A stretch of DNA of 64,000 bases, taken from NCBI RefSeq assembly GCF_041956535.1, contig NW_027192191.1:495267-559266 (forward strand), read 5' to 3'. The position numbers were made by a program, and so were the translations under genes. Shown here piece by piece: positions 59,450-64,000 of this stretch. Numbering within the stretch: position 1 is the stretch's first letter; every line of letters starts with the position of its first letter. The stretch comes from Calcarisporiella thermophila CBS 279.70. Taxonomy: Eukaryota > Calcarisporiellomycota. A model generated the notes under the pieces. The model was not told where the DNA came from, ran no database searches, and saw only the letters and a list, made by a program, of their open reading frames with translations.

Positions 59450-59773
59450 ATGGGACAAAACCCAAGTAAAATAGATGCACTGAAGGAGCCACCTTCACTC
59501 TTTCCGGGTAAAGCATACTTACCCCCTCCCCCTTCAGGGGATATCCCTTTGTACGCACACAAGTCACACGAATCTCCTGGAAAATATGAACAAGGGATCC
59601 ACCCGCACCCAGAAATCGATATCTCTCCTTCAATCACTCGACGGGAAGATATTGCACTGGCCTCCTGCTTGACTTTGAGTAGACACTGGATCGGATCTCC
59701 TGCCAGGGCCGCGAAAAGGCCTCCCCACTTCCATTCCCAATTCCTTGGAAGGGGGCCAAGATCCTCGCGGTAA
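59450..59773 (+). CDS. Doubtful 107-aa ORF with myristoylation-like N-terminus
   Basis: Starts MGQNPSK, which fits the MGxxxS/T-type N-myristoylation pattern, and continues with Pro-rich sequence. No family recognised, no conserved domain, and the frame may be chance in a moderately GC-rich spacer. Confidence 0.2.
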   Translation: MGQNPSKIDALKEPPSLFPGKAYLPPPPSGDIPLYAHKSHESPGKYEQGIHPHPEIDISPSITRREDIALASCLTLSRHWIGSPARAAKRPPHFHSQFLGRGPRSSR

Positions 59774-59822
59774 GCGTTTCTTACAATGTGCTATATTGAG
59801 ATCTTATTTAATAAAAATCAAA

Positions 59823-59866
59823 AGAGAGAGAGAGAGAGAGAGAGAAAGAAAAAAAAAGAAGAAGAA
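59823..59866. repeat. GA/GAA microsatellite, left of gap
   Basis: AGAGAG run grading into A-rich GAAGAA directly before the N run. Confidence 0.9.
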
Positions 59867-60205
59867 NNNNNNNNNNNNNNNNNNNNNNNNNNNNNNNNNN
59901 NNNNNNNNNNNNNNNNNNNNNNNNNNNNNNNNNNNNNNNNNNNNNNNNNNNNNNNNNNNNNNNNNNNNNNNNNNNNNNNNNNNNNNNNNNNNNNNNNNNN
60001 NNNNNNNNNNNNNNNNNNNNNNNNNNNNNNNNNNNNNNNNNNNNNNNNNNNNNNNNNNNNNNNNNNNNNNNNNNNNNNNNNNNNNNNNNNNNNNNNNNNN
60101 NNNNNNNNNNNNNNNNNNNNNNNNNNNNNNNNNNNNNNNNNNNNNNNNNNNNNNNNNNNNNNNNNNNNNNNNNNNNNNNNNNNNNNNNNNNNNNNNNNNN
60201 NNNNN
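59867..60205. other. Assembly gap (339 N)
   Basis: Run of N. The 75 or so bases before it (TATATTGAGATCTTATTTAA onward) and after it (TATATTGTAGATCTTATTTA onward) are nearly the same sequence. Confidence 0.99.
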
Positions 60206-60287
60206 TATATTGTAGATCTTATTTAATAAAATACAAAGAAGAGAGAGAGAGAGAGAGAGAGAAAAAAAAAAAAGAAGAGATAAGAGA
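60206..60287. repeat. Near-duplicate of the left gap flank, with GA microsatellite
   Basis: Same leader, AGATCTTATTTAATAAAA, then a GA run and A-rich tail as at 59792-59866, differing by a few substitutions and indels. Confidence 0.85.
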
Positions 60288-60425
60288 AGAGAAATCAAGA
60301 AATAAAATAAGAATAAGAAGTATAATATATATATATATATGCAAGCATAAAAAATTAGTGTATAGAGTGGAGAAATACAGTAGAGCGCGACTCATATCAA
60401 CAAAAAAGATCACCCCTTCATCCTC

Positions 60426-62299
60426 TTAAGTTTCATCGTCCTCCTCTGGACCTGGATCTGTGAAAAAGTAAGGGTGCTCTAGAGCCTCGCGAGCGCTAAT
60501 CCGCTCGTCTGGGTCGTAAACAAGAAGTTGCTTTAGTAGATCCAAGAGAAGCGCATTGATTTTGTTACGAGGGGGGATGATTTCCTGGGAGGAATACCAA
60601 GGATTAGTATTCGAATTGGGAAGGAGAGGGAGGAGGGGCACCAGGCCGTAGGTTATTTACCGCCAAGGGTTTCATTGCCTTTACGTATTTACGGCTCTGA
60701 CGATTTGTCTCCTGGTTAGGATAGTCTAACCGCCCGTGCTTAAAGTATTTTTGTGAAGCACAGCTGTGGCGAGCGTCGGTTAACGGTTAGTATCAGGCAA
60801 GGTTACGAACCAAAAAAATATTCGAAGGAAGCAGACTTACTTTGCGTTCCGCATCATTCGATCGGAAATTCGCCCCAGCACGGTCTCCATCATGGCCAGA
60901 TGCTCCAGATTGTCGTGGGTCTGGAAGAGGGCATCTCCTGTGCTGAACTCGACCAAGATGCACCCAATGCTCCATATGTCGCAAGGAAAGGACCAGCCCA
61001 TGCCGAGGATAATTTCTGGCGCTCGATAGTGCCGTGTAGAGACGACGGAGGAATGGTATTCAGAGTTAAAGGTGGCGCTCCCGAAATCGATCAGCCGGAT
61101 ATTGGTGTCGAGAAGTACTCGTTTGTTGGGTGCCTTCTGCAAGTACAACAAAGGAAGCACGCACACACACGCGCAGAAGAGAGGAGCGGGTTAGTTTGCA
61201 AAAGAGGAGGCGGGGGAGGGGGAGGGGCACAAAGCAAATAGAAGCCAAGAGGATACTTACTGTCTTGCTCGGCACCACCTTGTACTCTCCATTGACCAGC
61301 AGAATATTCTCTGGCTTCAAGTCTGTGTGAATCAGCTCCAAATCATGCAGGACTAAACAAGGTTTTCGTTAGCTTTCCATAGGTTTGCTCAAGGGAGATC
61401 CTTCAATTTACAGGCCACACTCTGGAGAAGCTGCTTTGCAAAATGTTGGATCTGGCGCGGGGGAAACGGACAAAAGTGATTCTCTTTCAAAAAGTCGAAC
61501 ACCGACTGCCCAAACAAGTCGAACACCATGCACACATGGTTGCGAAAATCAAATGTCTCCCTTAGGTGGATGCATTTGCTATTTCCCAAAAACGAGTCGG
61601 CCTCAGTTATCGCGAGGAGAAAGGAGGAAGAGGAGGGAGATGAGCTCGGATCAGAGGAAACTTACTTAAGGTTGCGGGGATCGTGCTTTGCGATAGTATT
61701 CAGGACCCGTATCTCGATTTTACTGGCATCACGGTATTTCTGCACGGCACGGATAATCTTAATGGCGACAAACGACCGTGCCACCTTGTCCCAGCACTCG
61801 ACCACCTTTCCGAATGTGCCCTGCCCCAACTGGCGAATGATGCGGTCTAGGGTTCCCCCCAATCAGATGCTCCGTCAATACCAGGCAATCAATGTAACAA
61901 CTAACAGATACCAGGGGATACATACATCGAGGCGTTAGGTCTTCATCCGGAACAATGACGTAGTGTCCATCCTTATCATCGTACGACGCAACCACCGGCT
62001 GATTAGGCTACAAAAGGCCCCGCCCCAAGAAAGAGAATGAGTGGCCCAGCCATGGAGCTATTCACGAATGCCACACCCTCATCACACATTACCTTGGAGT
62101 CCGCCACATTGTCCTTCCTTCGCTTCTTGGTGGTCGGTGTTTTTCGTTTGGACGAGGAAAGTGCATGTTTGTTGGTGGAGGGGGTGGGCGGCGGGGTGGG
62201 GGAATTGATCACAATAACTTCGGCGGGGTACCCGTTCCTGTAAAAATCCTTCTCCCAATCAGGATTAAACCGCTTACGACGGGAAGTGATGGCAGCCAT
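60426..62299 (-). CDS. LAMMER (CLK/Lkh1/Kns1-type) dual-specificity protein kinase
   Basis: Nuclear kinase that phosphorylates SR-type splicing factors and, in fungi, regulates cell cycle and stress responses. Eight exons (62299-62093, 62007-61926, 61846-61666, 61578-61412, 61352-61261, 61136-60841, 60763-60661, 60584-60426) splice to 428 aa. A basic N-terminus with nuclear-localisation-like [13 protein letters not shown] precedes the kinase domain: [14 protein letters not shown] (Gly loop), FVAIKII (Lys), [11 protein letters not shown] (catalytic loop), IDFGSATF (DFG), [17 protein letters not shown] (activation segment) and [11 protein letters not shown], the family-defining LAMMER motif. 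The acceptor of exon 3 at 61847 is preferred because the upstream alternative brings a stop. The short N-terminus resembles fungal Lkh1 rather than animal RS-rich CLKs. Confidence 0.95.
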
Positions 62300-62571
62300 C
62301 TTGTAAGGCGGTGATATTCAAAGTGGTGAGTATTGCTCGAGCGGCGTTAATTAGGGGGGAGTGGGTAGTCAATGGTGTAAAAAAAATGAGTGCATTCTCA
62401 CTTCGTCGCCTGCTCCTTTCTTTTTTCCCTCAGTATTCAAAAATTATTAAGCACTTAATAATTTTATAAAAAATTACACACGAAAAAAAAAAAATTCAAA
62501 AACTAGTGCAAGAAATCAGTAGCCAAGCCGACACAAAAAAAAACTATTCGCAGTTCAATAGGTTTCAATTA

Positions 62572-64000
62572 TCAGGATTGTTCGTTCTTGAATGGAGCAG
62601 CTGCAGCGGGTACAGGCTCGCTTTCGCCTTCCGGTTTCCGACCCGGAGGTATTGTTGTGGTTTGCGGTGCGGGCTCATCAGCATTGCTTCCCTGAATTCT
62701 TACCATGGACTCCTCGGTCCGCAATGCTCCATCCTCCTCCCCATTGACATCGACCTCCATACTTTCGGCGTCCCCAGGTGCCTGGCTCGGCATTGCCTCC
62801 CCATTCCTTCCCTCTCCGGATTCCTTATAGTTTTGCTCTCGCCGCCGCTCTGGCTCTCCGTCCGAGTCGTAGTATTCATTCTCCGGGACAATGAGCTTAT
62901 CGGCGATTCGCTGTGGGAGACGCTCCTCGGGATCGTCCATATCCTCGTCGTCGGACTCGACCTTATCGGCGGGCACCTCCTGCATTTGCACGCTGGGTGC
63001 GAACTGAGTGCGCGACAGGTTCTGCAGCACTTGAACCCTGAAAAAGAGCGTTGATTACCCATTGATTGAGCCTATACTAAGTGGAGTGGGGGGGAGGGAA
63101 GAGTTTTGGCTTACTTGATTTTTTCCAAGTATTCGGGTGTGTTCAAATTGTCCATGTTGCTCGACAGCACATCCAGCTTGTAATCGGGCCCGAAGTATTC
63201 ATAATAGTCGTTGTATGGCATGGTCGGCCCAATGTCCTGCCCGACCACGACGCCCGTCTCGTACGCCCACGCCTTCGCGACATTGCGCATGGTATATCCG
63301 CCGCCGCCGAGAATCAAGGTTGGTAGATTGAAACTCTTCACGAAACGCACGCAGTTGGCGTGCCCTTTCATGGAGAGATTGAAGCAGCCGAGTTTATCCC
63401 CGCTCAACGAATCCGCGCCACACTGTAGTACAACGGCAGACGGCCGATACCAATCCATCGCTGCTTGAATCACCTACATATATACCGCGGGTTATTTGTT
63501 GGATGGTCCCATTTGCAAAAAAAAGCACAAAATCATTGCAAGGGAAAAAAAAGAGCTACCGGCTCGAATACACTCTTGTAGGATTCGTCGCTGATTCCTT
63601 CCCGCAGAGGAAAGTTAACTGCGTAGTGCTTCCCGCGTCCGATGCCAATATCCCGAAGCTCTCCTGTGCCCGGGAAAAACTCTCCATACTTGTGGAAACT
63701 CACGGTCATGACCCGATCAGTAGTGAAAAATGCCTCCTCCACACCATCCCCGTGGTGGATATCAATATCAATATAGAGTACACGTTGATGAAACCTTGGA
63801 ATGTCGGAGCAAGTGTTAGCAAAAATGTTCCCCTCCCTTCCATGGCAGCACCACAGAGCGACATTCCACGCTTCAATGCTTACCTCAATAATTCCAATAT
63901 GCCCAATACAATATCATTGACATAGCAAAACCCGCTTGCCTCTGCCTTTTTTGCGTGATGCAAACCTCCTGCCCAGTTGATCGCAATATCACACAGCCCA
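62572..64000 (-). CDS. RPD3: Class I histone deacetylase (Rpd3/HDAC1/2 type), C-terminal part
   Basis: Zinc-dependent deacetylase of Sin3-type corepressor complexes. The gene enters from the right edge; visible exons are 64000-63884, 63794-63560, 63473-63115 and 63037-62572. Catalytic-domain landmarks: [52 protein letters not shown] (zinc ligands Asp and His), [21 protein letters not shown] (third zinc ligand Asp) and [19 protein letters not shown] with the catalytic Tyr. The tail after residue YLEKIK is acidic ([18 protein letters not shown], a typical HDAC1/2 block) followed by a low-complexity Pro/Ala/Glu end. About 120 N-terminal residues are outside the window. Lies in tandem with the LAMMER kinase, 272 bp apart. 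Confidence 0.95.

Larger units (their letters stand above)
58245..60425. other. Intergenic region including an assembly gap
   Basis: About 2.2 kb. Contains several open frames without family signatures (58397-58606, 58998-59474, 59450-59773), GA microsatellites on both sides of an N gap, and the 3' flank of the LAMMER kinase gene. Nothing is confidently genic. Confidence 0.4.

Noticed and set aside
1-64000. tRNA genes, rRNA genes, CRISPR arrays
   Set aside because: I saw no convincing A/B-box clover-leaf, rRNA segment or spaced direct-repeat array while reading; a tRNAscan run would be needed to exclude tRNAs formally.

Overview
This window is a piece of a fungal nuclear genome. Genes carry many short GT-AG introns (mostly 50-120 bp), coding density is moderate, and several proteins are typical of fungi: a Yap-type bZIP factor, a fungal-type transcription-factor domain, a Vsb1-like SulP transporter and a Kex2-cleaved secreted protein. 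Other genes (RFWD3-like ubiquitin ligase, a CKAP2-like spindle protein, a CYP20-like P450, an Elm1/DUF1022 protein) resemble animal genes. With the NB-ARC/TPR receptors they suggest an early-diverging fungus rather than a yeast, but this is an inference and I cannot name the species. All spliced models below were built by hand from reading-frame continuity and splice sites.

Left arm (1-23.7 kb), mostly housekeeping: Nup98-type nucleoporin (partial), mitochondrial PPR protein, bZIP factor, CKAP2-like protein, a secreted Pro/Gly/Ala repeat protein, a P450, then a DNA-damage pair (RFWD3-like and MGMT) transcribed divergently from about 220 bp, a tyrosine phosphatase, a SUN-domain ER protein and ribosomal protein uS9 (RPS16).

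Middle (23.7-44.5 kb), an AT-rich, gene-poor accessory region: two NB-ARC/TPR receptor-like loci (one broken by three in-frame stops and a frameshift, one intact), a TPR-only relative, a transcription-factor-like protein with no visible DNA-binding domain, a decayed membrane-protease-like gene, an epoxide hydrolase and a small inverted-repeat element. It looks like an NLR-like (fungal self/non-self recognition) gene neighbourhood.

Right arm (44.5-64 kb), core genes again: aspartate/glutamate carrier, Elm1-like protein, a small unknown Ser-rich protein, a Vsb1-like transporter with STAS and cyclic-nucleotide-binding domains, two proteasome lid subunits (RPN6 and RPN7) sharing one divergent promoter, a LAMMER kinase and a class I histone deacetylase cut by the window end. 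A 339-base N gap at 59867-60205 is flanked by near-identical sequence and may be an assembly artefact.
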